Shown piece by piece: positions 9,111 through 18,730 of a stretch of 64,000 bases of DNA. The translations under genes were made by a program, and so were the position numbers. The notes beneath the pieces were generated by a model. It was not told the origin of the DNA. It saw only the letters and a list, made by a program, of their open reading frames with translations, and did not search any database. The DNA is taken from assembly GCA_964471325.1 (NCBI GenBank), contig CAYYFL010000008.1, forward strand, positions 24,716 through 88,715, written 5' to 3'. Origin of the DNA: Velamenicoccus sp964471325 (GTDB lineage: Bacteria; Omnitrophota; Gorgyraeia; Velamenicoccales; Velamenicoccaceae). Position 1 is the first letter of the stretch; every line of letters begins with the position of its first letter.

Positions 9111-9446
9111 ATGAAATTGCCGCAGGAAGGAATGTTATTGAGGATTTTCGTTGGGGAGAGCGACGTGCATCAAGGGAAAGCCCTTTATGAGCAGATTGTC
9201 CTGAAGGCGCGTGAACTGAACCTGGCAGGCGCGACGGTTTTACGCGGGATCATGGGATTCGGCGCCGACAGCCGCATGCATACGGCAAAATTGTTACGGC
9301 TGTCTGAAGATCTGCCCGTCGTCATCGAGATCGTCGACACCGAAGAAAATCTCAACAAAATCCTGCCTTTTCTTGACGAGGTCGTCGTCGAAGGATTAAT
9401 CACGCTGGAGAAGGTAAGGGTCATTAAATACAGGCACAAAGATTGA
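9111..9446 (+). CDS. DUF190 family PII-like protein
   Basis: A 111-residue alpha/beta protein of the DUF190 family, a trimeric PII-like fold often encoded beside crcB. Seen: GMLLRIFVGESD, the GATVLRGIMGFGADSRMHT block and PVVIEIVDTEE. It starts 12 nt after crcB with an AGGAGG site and is probably co-transcribed. A role as a regulator of fluoride export is an inference from linkage. Confidence 0.88.
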   Translation: MKLPQEGMLLRIFVGESDVHQGKALYEQIVLKARELNLAGATVLRGIMGFGADSRMHTAKLLRLSEDLPVVIEIVDTEENLNKILPFLDEVVVEGLITLEKVRVIKYRHKD

Positions 9447-9459
9447 ATAAGGAGGGTGT

Positions 9460-10203
9460 GTGTTTCATCATAAAATTTTTGGTTTTGCAGTTGCCGGCGC
9501 GTTATGGATGATCGCCGTGCCGTTTGTTTTTGCCGAGGAGCTTAAGCCTGCTTCAGCACCGTCGCCGGACAAGGTCATGGCCGCGTACGAAGAGACAAGC
9601 ATTTCCGCCATCGAAGACCTGATGCGGGAACACGGCGTCCTTGACCGGGTTCTTCTCATATATGAAGAGCTTTTGAGACGGATGGAGGCGGACAAGCCTT
9701 TCCCGTCCGAGACCCTTCGTTCCGCAACAGATATCATCCGGGATTTCATCCAGGATTATCACGAGAGGCTCGAGGAAAAATATGTATTCGTGAAATTCCG
9801 GTATGCGCGGGCGCTTGAGGAATTGATTGGGACGCTCCAGCGTCAGCACGAGGCGGGGCGCTTGCTGGTCAAGGATATTGTTTCCTGCGAAAACCTTCGA
9901 AGCCCGGATGAAAAAAAGAAATTGATGGCGTCGATGCGCGCATTTATCCGGATGTACCGCCCCCATAAGGCCCGTGAAGACACTGTTGTGTTCCCGACTT
10001 TCCACGCCCTGACATATCTTTCCGAATACGATATGCTGGGTGATATCTTCGAGCAGGAGGAGGTCAGGCATTTCGGGGATGGCGGTTTCGATAAGATCGT
10101 CAGCCGCGTGGAGGCCCTTGAAAAGAAGCTCGGCATTTATGATTTATCGTCATTCACACCTGTGCCGACCGCAGAGTCCCGCGGGAATGAAGAGGGGGCT
10201 TGA
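9460..10203 (+). CDS. secreted hemerythrin-like (HHE) protein
   Basis: A 247-residue exported protein: an N-terminal signal peptide (hydrophobic core to about residue 24, likely cut after VFA), then a hemerythrin/HHE helical bundle. Candidate di-iron ligands are in LMREHGVLDR, DYHERLEEKYVF, LQRQHEAGR and YRPHKAREDTVVFP, which follow the H...HxxxE...H...HxxxE order. The start is GTG, close after AAGGAGGG. Possible roles are oxygen, iron or redox sensing in the periplasm; the ligand is unknown. Confidence 0.75.
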   Translation: MFHHKIFGFAVAGALWMIAVPFVFAEELKPASAPSPDKVMAAYEETSISAIEDLMREHGVLDRVLLIYEELLRRMEADKPFPSETLRSATDIIRDFIQDYHERLEEKYVFVKFRYARALEELIGTLQRQHEAGRLLVKDIVSCENLRSPDEKKKLMASMRAFIRMYRPHKAREDTVVFPTFHALTYLSEYDMLGDIFEQEEVRHFGDGGFDKIVSRVEALEKKLGIYDLSSFTPVPTAESRGNEEGA

Positions 10204-11681
10204 TGCCGGTATCCATTGAGTTCATTTTGCTCTGGGTGTCCATACTGATTTTGATCAGTATTTTTTCAAGCAAGCTTTCGGATAAGTTCGCCGTCCCGGC
10301 GTTATTGTTGTTTTTGGTCATCGGGATGCTGGCGGGATTCGAAGGTCCCGGCGGGATCTATTTCGACGATCCGTCTCTGGCGAAGACGATCGGCATCGTC
10401 GCGCTTATCTTCATTATTTTTTCAGGCGGCCTGGACACCAGCTGGAAAGAGATCCGCCCCGTGGCCTTGCCGGGTTTTTTCCTCGCGACGGCCGGCGTTT
10501 TCCTGACGGCCTTCATCGTCGGGGTCTTCTCCGTTTTTATCCTGAGATTTTCGTTGCTGGAGGGGTTATTGCTCGGCGCCATCGTTTCTTCCACGGATGC
10601 GGCGGCCGTCTTCAGCGTTTTGCGGTCCAGGCACATCAGCCTCAAGAGCCCCCTCAAGCCGCTTTTGGAGCTGGAGTCCGGCAGTAACGATCCCATGGCC
10701 GTTTTTCTGACCCTCAGCTTTATCGGCATGCTGACGGCGAAAAATACAAGCGTCGCCACCTTGGCGTCCCGGTTTGTGCTGGATATGGGCGGAGGGGCGC
10801 TTGTGGGATATGTGATGGCCAAGACGAGCGTCTGGATCATCAACCGCCTGAAATTAGAATTCGACGGTCTCTATCCCGTTTTGACGGTTTCGCTGGTGCT
10901 CCTGACGTATTCGCTGGCTGCGCTTTTGCAATGCAACGGGTTTCTGGCGGTTTTTCTGGTCGGATTGATCATGGGGAAGCACGAGTTCCTCAACAAAAAA
11001 ATGATCATGAGGTTCCACGACGGCCTTGCCTGGCTCATGCAGATCGTGATGTTCCTGACACTGGGTCTTTTGGTTTTTCCATCCCATCTTTTACCGGTCA
11101 TGGGCGCCGGCCTTTTGATTGCGATTGTCCTTATGGTTTTGGCCCGTCCCGTCAGCGTCTTGGCGTGTCTTCTGCCGTTCCCGATGGTCTTGAGAAAAAA
11201 GATCATGGTGGCGTGGGTAGGTCTCAGGGGAGCGGCGCCGATCGTCCTGGCCACCTTCCCTTTGCTTGCAGGCATTTCGCAGGCGGATACGATCTTCAAC
11301 GTGGTTTTCTTTGTCGTTCTGACCTCGGTTTTGATTCAGGGGACATCCATTCCTCTTGTTTCGCGGATCCTGAATGTTGGCGCCCCCATGGCCAACAAGC
11401 GCCGCTATCCCATTGAATTCGAGAAGATAGAAGGCATCGATGCGGAATTGACCGATTTGATCGTTCCTTATGTTTCAGAAGCGGTCGGCAAACGGCTCAT
11501 GGAATTACATATGCCGGGCAAGTGTCTGATTGTGCTGATTTCCCGAGGGGACAGGTATGTCATTCCTACAGGCCAGACGGTCATTGAGGGCGGCGACGTA
11601 TTGCTTGTGCTTGCCAATGAGCACGACCTGGCCGCATTGCAAAAAAAGCTGGCAAGCCTGAGGGAAGAAGACAATGCGTAG
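10203..11681 (+). CDS. K+/H+ or Na+/H+ antiporter (CPA1, NhaP2-like)
   Basis: A monovalent cation/proton antiporter in the inner membrane. Seen: about 12 membrane segments, the GGLDTSWKEIRP region, the ion-binding motif SSTDAAAVFSVL, ELESGSNDPMAVFLT (the conserved ND pair), and a C-terminal cytosolic TrkA_C/RCK_C-like domain from about residue 410. That domain arrangement is typical of NhaP2/CvrA K+/H+ antiporters. ATG 10203 overlaps the previous stop; an alternative TTG three bases earlier is less likely. Confidence 0.87.
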   Translation: MPVSIEFILLWVSILILISIFSSKLSDKFAVPALLLFLVIGMLAGFEGPGGIYFDDPSLAKTIGIVALIFIIFSGGLDTSWKEIRPVALPGFFLATAGVFLTAFIVGVFSVFILRFSLLEGLLLGAIVSSTDAAAVFSVLRSRHISLKSPLKPLLELESGSNDPMAVFLTLSFIGMLTAKNTSVATLASRFVLDMGGGALVGYVMAKTSVWIINRLKLEFDGLYPVLTVSLVLLTYSLAALLQCNGFLAVFLVGLIMGKHEFLNKKMIMRFHDGLAWLMQIVMFLTLGLLVFPSHLLPVMGAGLLIAIVLMVLARPVSVLACLLPFPMVLRKKIMVAWVGLRGAAPIVLATFPLLAGISQADTIFNVVFFVVLTSVLIQGTSIPLVSRILNVGAPMANKRRYPIEFEKIEGIDAELTDLIVPYVSEAVGKRLMELHMPGKCLIVLISRGDRYVIPTGQTVIEGGDVLLVLANEHDLAALQKKLASLREEDNA

Positions 11682-12033
11682 GCCCCGGCAGAGAGAGGGG
11701 ACCCGGACGAAAAAACGAAAGTTCAAGAGGAACGGCAGATTTTTTGTCTATATCGTTGAATGCAGCGACGGTACGTATTATACGGGCTATACCCCGTGTT
11801 TGAAGAGGCGGATCGGGCTGCATAACAAAGGCAGGGGTGCCAGGTATACGCGGGACAGAAGGCCGGTGAAACTCGTCTGGCACAAGCGGTATCGGAATTT
11901 CAGGCCGGCCTTTTTGGAAGAAAAGAGGGTCAAGACCCTGACCCGCAGGCAAAAAGAGGCCCTTGTGAAGGGGCTCAGGCTGAGGGTCATTCCCAAAAAG
12001 GGCGGACGATCGGCAAGGAGGGGCCGTCGATGA
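11674..12033 (+). CDS. GIY-YIG nuclease domain protein
   Basis: A small GIY-YIG-superfamily protein of the YhbQ/UPF0213 kind. Seen: FVYIVECSDGTYYTGYT (the YIV...TGYT pair equals GIY...YIG), the catalytic-position Arg in LKRRIGLHNKGRGARYTR, and a Glu in FLEEKRVK. An N-terminal basic tail of about 20 residues precedes the domain. It overlaps the antiporter stop and the next gene start. Function in the family is unclear, possibly DNA repair. Confidence 0.82.
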   Translation: MRRPRQREGTRTKKRKFKRNGRFFVYIVECSDGTYYTGYTPCLKRRIGLHNKGRGARYTRDRRPVKLVWHKRYRNFRPAFLEEKRVKTLTRRQKEALVKGLRLRVIPKKGGRSARRGRR

Positions 12034-13859
12034 ATTCCAGGAAGGACCCGGATTCCCTGAAGAGATCTTTGTGCGCCGTCATGGGGCTCGCCCTTGTTTT
12101 TATCGTTTTTCGGCCTTTCTTTCATGTTCAATTTTTGAGTTTTGATGACCCCCAGTATATTACGCAGAATCCTTTTCTGGGGGCGTTCAGTTGGCACGCG
12201 GTTAGGCGTATTTGGGGGAATTTTTATTTCGGACAGTATCAGCCTCTCGTGCACCTGACTTATCTTTTGGAATGCCGCCTTCTTGGAAACGATCCCTTTG
12301 TCTACCGTTTCACGAACATCCTTCTGCATGTCGTCAATACAGGCTTGGTCTATGCATGGATAAGCCGGCTGACGAAGAGCCGGTTGACAGGCGCCCTGAC
12401 GGCCCTGTTGTTCGGTTTGCATCCGTTACGCGTTGAGTCCGTTGTCTGGCTCAGTGCCAGAAAGGACGTTCTGTTCGGTTTTTTTTATCTTTTGGGCATG
12501 AACGCTTATCTGGCCTATGTCCGTTGCGGCCGAAAGCGTGATTATCTGTTCGCCGGAATATTTTTCTTTTTGAGCCTTTTGTCAAAACCGGCGCTGGCCG
12601 TGACGTGGCCGCTGACGGCAATTATGGTAGATGGCTACGAAGGAAGATGGAAGAAAAAGGGGTCCTGGCTCGAGAAGATCCCGTTTTTCCTTCTGGCCTC
12701 CGTCTTTATTTTTATCATATTTTCCGCGGCGCGGTCATTTCCGTTGATTGTCCTGCCGGCCCACTCTTCCGTTGCCTTCAGGGTGGCATGCAGTTGCAGC
12801 GCGATCCTGTTGTATGCGGGCAAAATACTGTGTCCTGTCCGTTTATCGGCCGTTTACGCATGGCCGCTGGGATGGCAGATGGAGGCGGCCGCCGTTTTAC
12901 TTTCCCTGTTGCTTTTGGGTCTTGCGTATGCTGTCAGGCGGCTGCCGCCTTCGAGCCGGAGGAACATCTTTTTCGGTCTTGGCATTTTTTTGGCGGGGAT
13001 CCTTCCGGCATTGCATCTGTTCGCCGCCGGCCAGACGATGTTCGCCGCGGACCGTTACACATACATCGCGTCCATCGGGCTGAGTTATCTTGCGGCCCTG
13101 GGAGGCGTGCGGTTATTTTCGACCGGGCGCAGGTTTTTCTTTATCTGTCTGGTGACGGTTGCGGCCGGGATTTTTGCGCTGGGGGTTTTGACTTGGCAAA
13201 GGACAGCGGTATGGAAGAACAATGCCGTCTTCTGGACAGACGTTTTGGCTAAATGTCCGTTGTTCATCGACGGTTACCTTAACCGAGGGGACTATTTTGT
13301 GGAACAGAAGGATGAAGACAAAGCGCTGAAGGATTATGCTGCAGGCCTGGCGGTGACCAGCCGTTTCTTTGCAGCTGAAGAAGCCGCGGAGGCGGGAGGG
13401 TTTTCTGAACGGCAGGGTTGGTCTGATGATCCATTCCTGCAGAACGAGTCCTTTGCCATCAAGGATGCCGATCCCCGTTCGAGATTTCTTGTCAGGATGG
13501 CATTGGCCCGCGCTTTCAAGGGAGACGATGCTGCCAGCGCCGTTTTGCTCAAAAAGGCCTTGGATTATTTCGATGGCATCGGTTATTTTCCAAACGATAT
13601 CAGCCTCCAGAGTTATCTTTTGATGGGTTTTTTAAAACAGGCGGCCGGCGACCGGCAGGGGGCCGAGATCTACTACCGCAAGGCTTGGGAGATATATCCT
13701 CCTTACGCCACTGTTTTTAAGAATAGGGCGTATTTTTATATTGCGATCGGCCGTCCCGGCGAGGCGGTCGAGATGCTGCGGGGCCTGCACGTCAACACCA
13801 TGGGGGTCATTCCTTTTGCGGTCTGCGGGGATGGCTTTGATGCCGGCGGCGTTGAATGA
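12030..13859 (+). CDS. TMTC-like multi-pass membrane protein with TPR tail
   Basis: A 609-residue inner-membrane protein. The N-terminal 400 residues carry about 11-12 helices and the family pattern FLSFDDPQYITQNP near residue 30 (an early luminal DD pair), HVVNTGLVYAW, GLHPLRVESVVWLSARKDVL and FAADRYTYIASIG, as in the TMTC/GT-C group. The C-terminal 200 residues are helical with TPR-like repeats (LKDYAAGLAV, RMALARAFKGDD, LLMGFLKQAAGDRQGAEIYYRKAWE). A glycosyl- or mannosyl-transferase role is inferred from the family only. Start 12030 overlaps the GIY-YIG stop. Confidence 0.7.
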   Translation: MNSRKDPDSLKRSLCAVMGLALVFIVFRPFFHVQFLSFDDPQYITQNPFLGAFSWHAVRRIWGNFYFGQYQPLVHLTYLLECRLLGNDPFVYRFTNILLHVVNTGLVYAWISRLTKSRLTGALTALLFGLHPLRVESVVWLSARKDVLFGFFYLLGMNAYLAYVRCGRKRDYLFAGIFFFLSLLSKPALAVTWPLTAIMVDGYEGRWKKKGSWLEKIPFFLLASVFIFIIFSAARSFPLIVLPAHSSVAFRVACSCSAILLYAGKILCPVRLSAVYAWPLGWQMEAAAVLLSLLLLGLAYAVRRLPPSSRRNIFFGLGIFLAGILPALHLFAAGQTMFAADRYTYIASIGLSYLAALGGVRLFSTGRRFFFICLVTVAAGIFALGVLTWQRTAVWKNNAVFWTDVLAKCPLFIDGYLNRGDYFVEQKDEDKALKDYAAGLAVTSRFFAAEEAAEAGGFSERQGWSDDPFLQNESFAIKDADPRSRFLVRMALARAFKGDDAASAVLLKKALDYFDGIGYFPNDISLQSYLLMGFLKQAAGDRQGAEIYYRKAWEIYPPYATVFKNRAYFYIAIGRPGEAVEMLRGLHVNTMGVIPFAVCGDGFDAGGVE

Positions 13860-13883
13860 TTTAGAGCGAGAGGCCAAGGAAGA

Positions 13884-14345
13884 ATGTCCAAGAGAAGCAT
13901 CAAGGATATGGTGAACGCTTTGGCAAAAGTGCTTAAAGAGCATCATGCCCCGCATGAGGTCGCCCTGGGCGTCGCCATTGGCGCTTTCATTGCTGTCCTG
14001 CCTTTGTACGGTTTTCACACATTGCTTTGCGTGATTGCGGCGGTTCTCATTCCCCGCGCCAATAAATTAGCCATACTGTTGGGTACGAATATCTCGTTGC
14101 CTCCGACCATAGCCACCATTACCTGGACGTCTTATGATATCGGCCGCCTGATCCTGGCCCACAAGCGTTACCCGCCGCTTTCCTGGGAATACGTCAGGAA
14201 TTTTAATATTTCAAGGTTCAGCGAGTTCTATTACCCTTTGTTCACAGGAAGCCTCGTTTTGGGATTGATGTGCGCCGCGGTTTTTTATGTGATCACATGG
14301 ATCATCGCCAGCCGCATGGGAAGGAAGCATTCTCTTGGAAAATAA
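13884..14345 (+). CDS. DUF2062 membrane protein
   Basis: A 153-residue protein of the DUF2062 family with three hydrophobic helices. Seen: HEVALGVAIGAFIAVLPLYG near residue 30 and RANKLAILLGTNISLPPTIA near residue 60, the family signature; a last helix lies near residues 120-142. The role is unknown; members often sit beside glycosyltransferases. It starts after an AGGAAG site. Confidence 0.8.
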   Translation: MSKRSIKDMVNALAKVLKEHHAPHEVALGVAIGAFIAVLPLYGFHTLLCVIAAVLIPRANKLAILLGTNISLPPTIATITWTSYDIGRLILAHKRYPPLSWEYVRNFNISRFSEFYYPLFTGSLVLGLMCAAVFYVITWIIASRMGRKHSLGK

Positions 14346-15021
14346 TACCTCTTGCGTCATCCGTAAATATATCCCCAACGACCGGCCGGACGTCCGCCGG
14401 ATCAGCGTGCAGACGGCATTGATGGGCGAGCCGGGTACTGTTTTTTTCGACGACGATGAGACGCTCGCCGATGCCCTTACGATTTATTTCACCGATCATG
14501 AACCGGGATCGTGTTTTGTCGCCGTCTGCGGCGGGAAGGTCGCCGGTTATGTGCTGGGAGCCACGGATGTGCGGCGCATGGATAAAATATTCGGGACAAA
14601 AATCCTCCCGTTTTTATTGCCGAAGGCTTTCCGCCGCGGGACTTTCTTGTGCAGGAAGAATCTGCGTTTTCTGTTTCACGTATTCCTGAGTTTGCTGAAA
14701 GGCGAATTCCGGACGCCGGTCTTTTCAAAGGAGTATCCGGCGGCCCTGCACATCAATATCGACAAGGGATTTCGTGCGTCGGGAATCGGTTCAAAACTGA
14801 TTCATGCCTACCTGGATTATCTGAAAAAAGAGGGGGTCGCGGGGGTCCATTTTGCGACCATGTCTGAAAAAGCGGCAGGGTTTTTCGAAAAGAACGGTTT
14901 ACGACGCCTGTTTTCGGGGAAGCGGTCTTATTTCAGGTACTTTTTAGGCAGGGATGTTCTCCTGGCTATTTACGGCATGCGCCTGGCCCCGGCGAAAGCG
15001 CAGGTCTGTCCACAAGGATAA
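14335..15021 (+). CDS. GNAT family N-acetyltransferase
   Basis: A 228-residue GNAT acyltransferase. Seen: an N-terminal IRKYIPNDRPDVRRIS strand/helix typical of GNAT, the acetyl-CoA motif in DKGFRASGIGSKLIHAYL (R-x-x-G-x-G), and GVAGVHFATMSEKAAGFFEKNGL matching the GNAT C-terminal half. The middle contains an unusual 40-residue hydrophobic/basic insert (about 85-125) that could touch the membrane. The start codon appears to be TTG at 14335, overlapping the DUF2062 gene. Confidence 0.72.
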   Translation: MENNTSCVIRKYIPNDRPDVRRISVQTALMGEPGTVFFDDDETLADALTIYFTDHEPGSCFVAVCGGKVAGYVLGATDVRRMDKIFGTKILPFLLPKAFRRGTFLCRKNLRFLFHVFLSLLKGEFRTPVFSKEYPAALHINIDKGFRASGIGSKLIHAYLDYLKKEGVAGVHFATMSEKAAGFFEKNGLRRLFSGKRSYFRYFLGRDVLLAIYGMRLAPAKAQVCPQG

Positions 15022-15037
15022 AAGCGAGGGAGCGGGT

Positions 15038-17626
15038 ATGATCAGCACGGGAGAGAAAGGGTTGGATCAGGTTATCACCGGTTTGCAGCTTGGGGACAAT
15101 GTCGTCTGGCAGTTGGATTCCATCGACGATTACCGCGGGGTTGTCCTGCCTTTTGTGAAAAAATCCTGCGAGGATAAGAAGAGGGTTGTCTACATACGTT
15201 TCGCCAGCCACAAGCCTCTCCTGAAAAGCTCCAAAAATGTCGTGACGTACCGGCTGGATGCCTCGGAGGGCTTCGAATCTTTCTCAGCCCAGATCAACCG
15301 CATCATCCGCAGGGAGGGCGAAGGGGTTTATTACGTCTTTGATTGCCTTTCGGATCTTCTTTTCGCCTGGTCCAACGACCTGATGATCGGGAATTTTTTT
15401 AAAATCACCTGTCCGTTTCTTTTCGAGCTGCATACGATCGCCTATTTTTCGATTCTGCGCCACCGGCATTCCTTTATGACGGTGGCGCGTATCCGCGATA
15501 CCACCCAGCTCCTTGTCGATGTCTATCATCATAAGAATAACTATTATATCCATCCGCTGAAGGTCTGGAACCGCTATTCCCCGACGATGTTTCTGCCCCA
15601 CATCAAAAAAGGCGGCCGCTTCGTCCCTATCGCCAGCAGCGGCGATACGGCGAGGCTGTTCTCGAGTGTTTTTAAAAGCGGAGAGAGGAGCGTCAAGCAG
15701 AAACTGGACTACTGGGACAGGCTTTTTATGAAAGCCGAAGACCTTTGCGGCCAGACAGGCGTCTCGCGCGCCAGGAGGGAGCAGCTGGCCGGCCAGATAT
15801 CCAGGCTCATCATCTCGCGCGATGAGAAGATATTGCGGTTGGCCAAGGATTATCTGACGCTGGAGGATTTTTTGACGATCAGATCGCGGATGATCGGGAC
15901 CGGTTTTATCGGCGGTAAATCGGTCGGGATGCTGGTGGCCCGCAATGTCCTCCTGAAGGAAAAAACGCTCCAGGCAGAGAAGTTTTTTGAGCCGCATGAT
16001 TCTTTTTATGTCGGCTCGGACGTCTTCTACACCTATATCGTCGAGAACGGCTGGTGGAAGGAACTGATGGCACAGCGGACAAAAGACGGCTATTTCAGGC
16101 TTGCCCGCGGCCTCCGGGAGAAGTTATTGGGCGGCGTTTTCCCCGAGGAGATCAAGGAGCAATTCCGGCGCATCATCGATTATTTCGGCCAGTCGCCGAT
16201 CATCGTGCGTTCCAGCAGTTTGCTGGAAGACAGCTACGGCAACGTTTTTGCCGGCAAGTACGAGAGCGTCTTTTTAGTCAACCAGGGGACGCCGGAGGAG
16301 CGGTTGGCCGCGTTCATCGGGGCCGTTCACAGGGTTTACGCTTCGACCATGAGCGACGATGCCCTGGCATACCGTCTTAAGCGGGGGTTGGACAAGGTCG
16401 ACGAGCAGATGGCCTTATTGGTCCAGCGCGTCTCCGGCGCCTTCCATAAGGGGTATTTTTTCCCGGATGTCGCCGGCGTCGGGATCTCCTACAATACCTT
16501 TGTCTGGAATAAGTCTATGGATCCGGAAGCCGGAATGCTGCGTCTGGTCCTCGGCCTGGGGACGAGGGCTGTCAACCGCGTCGAGGGCGATTATCCGCGC
16601 ATTGCGGCTTTGGATGAGCCGCTGCTCAAGGCCCATGCAGGCGCCGGAGACGCGCAGAAATTTTCCCAGCATGACGTGGATGTGCTTCATATAAAGGAAA
16701 ACGCCTTTCGGACGGTTTCTGTGGGCGATCTTCTTGGTAAAAAGATAGATGTGCATCTGGATATGATAGGGACAGAGGATCGTGAAGCCCCAAGTGCGGA
16801 TAACGGGCAGGGGCCCCGCTGGATCATTACCTTTGACAGGCTTCTGTCGCAGAACGGATTCAGACAGAAGATGCAGAAGCTCCTGAAAATCCTGGAGAAG
16901 GCCTACGGATACCCTGTCGATATCGAGTTTACCGTGAATTTCAAAGAAAAAGGGGAATTTCAGCTCAACCTTCTGCAGTGCAGGCCCATGCTGACCAAGG
17001 GCCTGGGAAGCAGGGTTGTCATTCCCGACGGGATAGCCAAAGAGGCCGTCGTTTTCGCATCAAGCGGCCACTTTATGGGCGGCAACATCTCTCTGGCCGT
17101 CGACAGGATCATTTATGTGGATCCGCAGGCCTATTGTGCCATCGAGTCCCAGTCGGGGAAATACGATATTGCCCGCGCCATCGGAGATATCAACCGGCAG
17201 GTTTCCGACAAGGAGAAATGCGCGGCCATGTTGTTGGGGCCGGGCCGATGGGGGACGAGCACCCCGTCCCTGGGGGTCCCGGTCTCGTTTGCAGAGATCG
17301 ACAACATGTCCGTCCTGGGGGAGCTGGCTTTTTCAGGCAACAATGTCATGCCGGAGCTTTCCTACGGGACCCATTTTTTCCAGGACCTGGTGGAATCAGG
17401 TATTTTCTATTTGTCCCTTTATCCCGATAAACAGGGCGTGTATATCAATCGCGGCGTCCTGGATGCGGAAACAAAGACGTTATCCGAATATTTTCCCCAA
17501 TACAAGAAATACGAGCATGTCATCAAGATATTCGACGTCAAAGACAAAGGGGTGAAGTTTGCCGCCGACATCATGACGCAAAAAGTGATATGCTATTTCA
17601 GCGGAACAGAGCCAGGGAAAGTTTAA
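15038..17626 (+). CDS. PEP/pyruvate-binding (PPDK_N) ATP-grasp protein with RecA-like N-terminus
   Basis: An 862-residue protein with two parts. Residues 1-230 resemble a KaiC/RecA-like domain (GLDQVITGLQLGDNVVWQ and the VYYVFDCLSDLL strand), though without a clear Walker A. From about residue 290 comes the pyruvate phosphate dikinase ATP-grasp domain: GGKSVGMLVARN, SPIIVRSSSLLEDS, FAGKYESVF, VGISYNTFVW and FTVNFKEKGEFQLNLLQCRP. The phosphohistidine swivel and PEP TIM-barrel domains are not recognisable; the C-terminal 200 residues are of unknown type. It is therefore unlikely to be a true PEP synthase. ATG 15038 is preferred over 14954, which lies inside the previous gene. Confidence 0.75.
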   Translation: MISTGEKGLDQVITGLQLGDNVVWQLDSIDDYRGVVLPFVKKSCEDKKRVVYIRFASHKPLLKSSKNVVTYRLDASEGFESFSAQINRIIRREGEGVYYVFDCLSDLLFAWSNDLMIGNFFKITCPFLFELHTIAYFSILRHRHSFMTVARIRDTTQLLVDVYHHKNNYYIHPLKVWNRYSPTMFLPHIKKGGRFVPIASSGDTARLFSSVFKSGERSVKQKLDYWDRLFMKAEDLCGQTGVSRARREQLAGQISRLIISRDEKILRLAKDYLTLEDFLTIRSRMIGTGFIGGKSVGMLVARNVLLKEKTLQAEKFFEPHDSFYVGSDVFYTYIVENGWWKELMAQRTKDGYFRLARGLREKLLGGVFPEEIKEQFRRIIDYFGQSPIIVRSSSLLEDSYGNVFAGKYESVFLVNQGTPEERLAAFIGAVHRVYASTMSDDALAYRLKRGLDKVDEQMALLVQRVSGAFHKGYFFPDVAGVGISYNTFVWNKSMDPEAGMLRLVLGLGTRAVNRVEGDYPRIAALDEPLLKAHAGAGDAQKFSQHDVDVLHIKENAFRTVSVGDLLGKKIDVHLDMIGTEDREAPSADNGQGPRWIITFDRLLSQNGFRQKMQKLLKILEKAYGYPVDIEFTVNFKEKGEFQLNLLQCRPMLTKGLGSRVVIPDGIAKEAVVFASSGHFMGGNISLAVDRIIYVDPQAYCAIESQSGKYDIARAIGDINRQVSDKEKCAAMLLGPGRWGTSTPSLGVPVSFAEIDNMSVLGELAFSGNNVMPELSYGTHFFQDLVESGIFYLSLYPDKQGVYINRGVLDAETKTLSEYFPQYKKYEHVIKIFDVKDKGVKFAADIMTQKVICYFSGTEPGKV

Positions 17627-17666
17627 GGATCCAGTTTTGCCTGTTTGTGCGGACAAGGAGGAAGAG

Positions 17667-17825
17667 ATGAACGCTAAACTGGTCGAGAATATAGCCAGAA
17701 ATATGCGGCCTAAAGACACTCCGGAATTGTTGAACATTTATACGGAAAATGACGGGGCCCAAGTCGAGATGTATCTGAAAATAAGACGTCATGCAGCCGC
17801 AGATAAGGTATCTTCAACCCGTTGA
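17667..17825 (+). CDS. small conserved-looking protein
   Basis: A 52-residue ORF behind a strong AAGGAGG site. It contains NMRPKDTPELLNIYTENDGA, similar to the short helical T-x-E-L-L-x-I-x-x-x-N pattern of many small bacterial proteins of unknown function. No signal or membrane segment is visible. It lies between the PPDK-like gene and a lipoprotein gene. Confidence 0.5.
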   Translation: MNAKLVENIARNMRPKDTPELLNIYTENDGAQVEMYLKIRRHAAADKVSSTR

Positions 17826-17858
17826 TACAAGCCGTGCAGCGGTTACCTGGGAGATGAG

Positions 17859-18671
17859 ATGAAAAATCTATGTTGGGTTTTGTTGGGCACGGCATTCTTG
17901 GCCGGATGCGCCGCGAACAAGGTTTATGTGAATCCGCAAAAAACCATCCGCGAGATGACTCTCGACGAGACGGAATGCCGGACCATGGCCGATACCTTGG
18001 ATCTTAAGGATGACGCCGGCAGGCAAAAGGAATACAACCAATGCATGCAAGAGAGAGGTTACAAGCTTGTTCCGGAAAAGGACGCCAGGCGCGTCAAAGG
18101 TTTCCAGGAGGTATGGGTTGATCCCGTGGTGGATTTTAAAGTTTACGAGGCCATTGTTATCGACAAGGTGGATGTCAGCGAGGTCCAGGTCATGAATATG
18201 CGGGGGGCCCCCGGCACAAACGTCTCGGATGCGGACATCGACAGGCTTGCCGAGCGCATGCGTGACCGTTTTTCTGTCTTCCTGGGCGCAGTCCTGCCTG
18301 TCGTGCCGCAAGAGGAAGCCGGAAAGAGAAAGATACTGCGCATCCGTCTGAGCCTTTTGGATATCGCTACAACGAATATCGGCGTCAACGTCGCCCTGCA
18401 GGCTGTGCCTATCCCTTATATGCCTGTTTCTTCCAAGGGGTTGTTCAGTTTTGAAGGCACGATCACGGATTTCTCCAGCGGGAAAAAACTGGTGACGATG
18501 GCCGACAAGACAGGTTCAGGCAAGAATTCTTCTTTGATCGGTCTGGAAAAATTCGATAAATGGAAATATGCCTATGAGACCATTGATTACTGGGCGGACT
18601 GCCTGGCAAAGTTCCTGGCCGACAAGCGGGGAGAATCCTACAAGTCCCAGCTTAAATTCAAATTTATTTGA
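17859..18671 (+). CDS. DUF3313-like lipoprotein
   Basis: A 270-residue lipoprotein: short charged start, hydrophobic core and lipobox LAGC (Cys17). The mature part has a GYKLVPEKD element, then a beta-rich domain (FKVYEAIVIDKVDVSE, RKILRIRLSLLDIATTN, FSFEGTITDFSSGKKL) that follows the DUF3313/outer-membrane lipoprotein pattern. It is probably anchored in the outer membrane facing the periplasm. The family assignment is tentative. Confidence 0.65.
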   Translation: MKNLCWVLLGTAFLAGCAANKVYVNPQKTIREMTLDETECRTMADTLDLKDDAGRQKEYNQCMQERGYKLVPEKDARRVKGFQEVWVDPVVDFKVYEAIVIDKVDVSEVQVMNMRGAPGTNVSDADIDRLAERMRDRFSVFLGAVLPVVPQEEAGKRKILRIRLSLLDIATTNIGVNVALQAVPIPYMPVSSKGLFSFEGTITDFSSGKKLVTMADKTGSGKNSSLIGLEKFDKWKYAYETIDYWADCLAKFLADKRGESYKSQLKFKFI

Positions 18672-18730
18672 GGAAAAACGATGCGGCATATGTTTCATCT
18701 GGGACATTCGACAAGGGGGAGCGGATCGTC

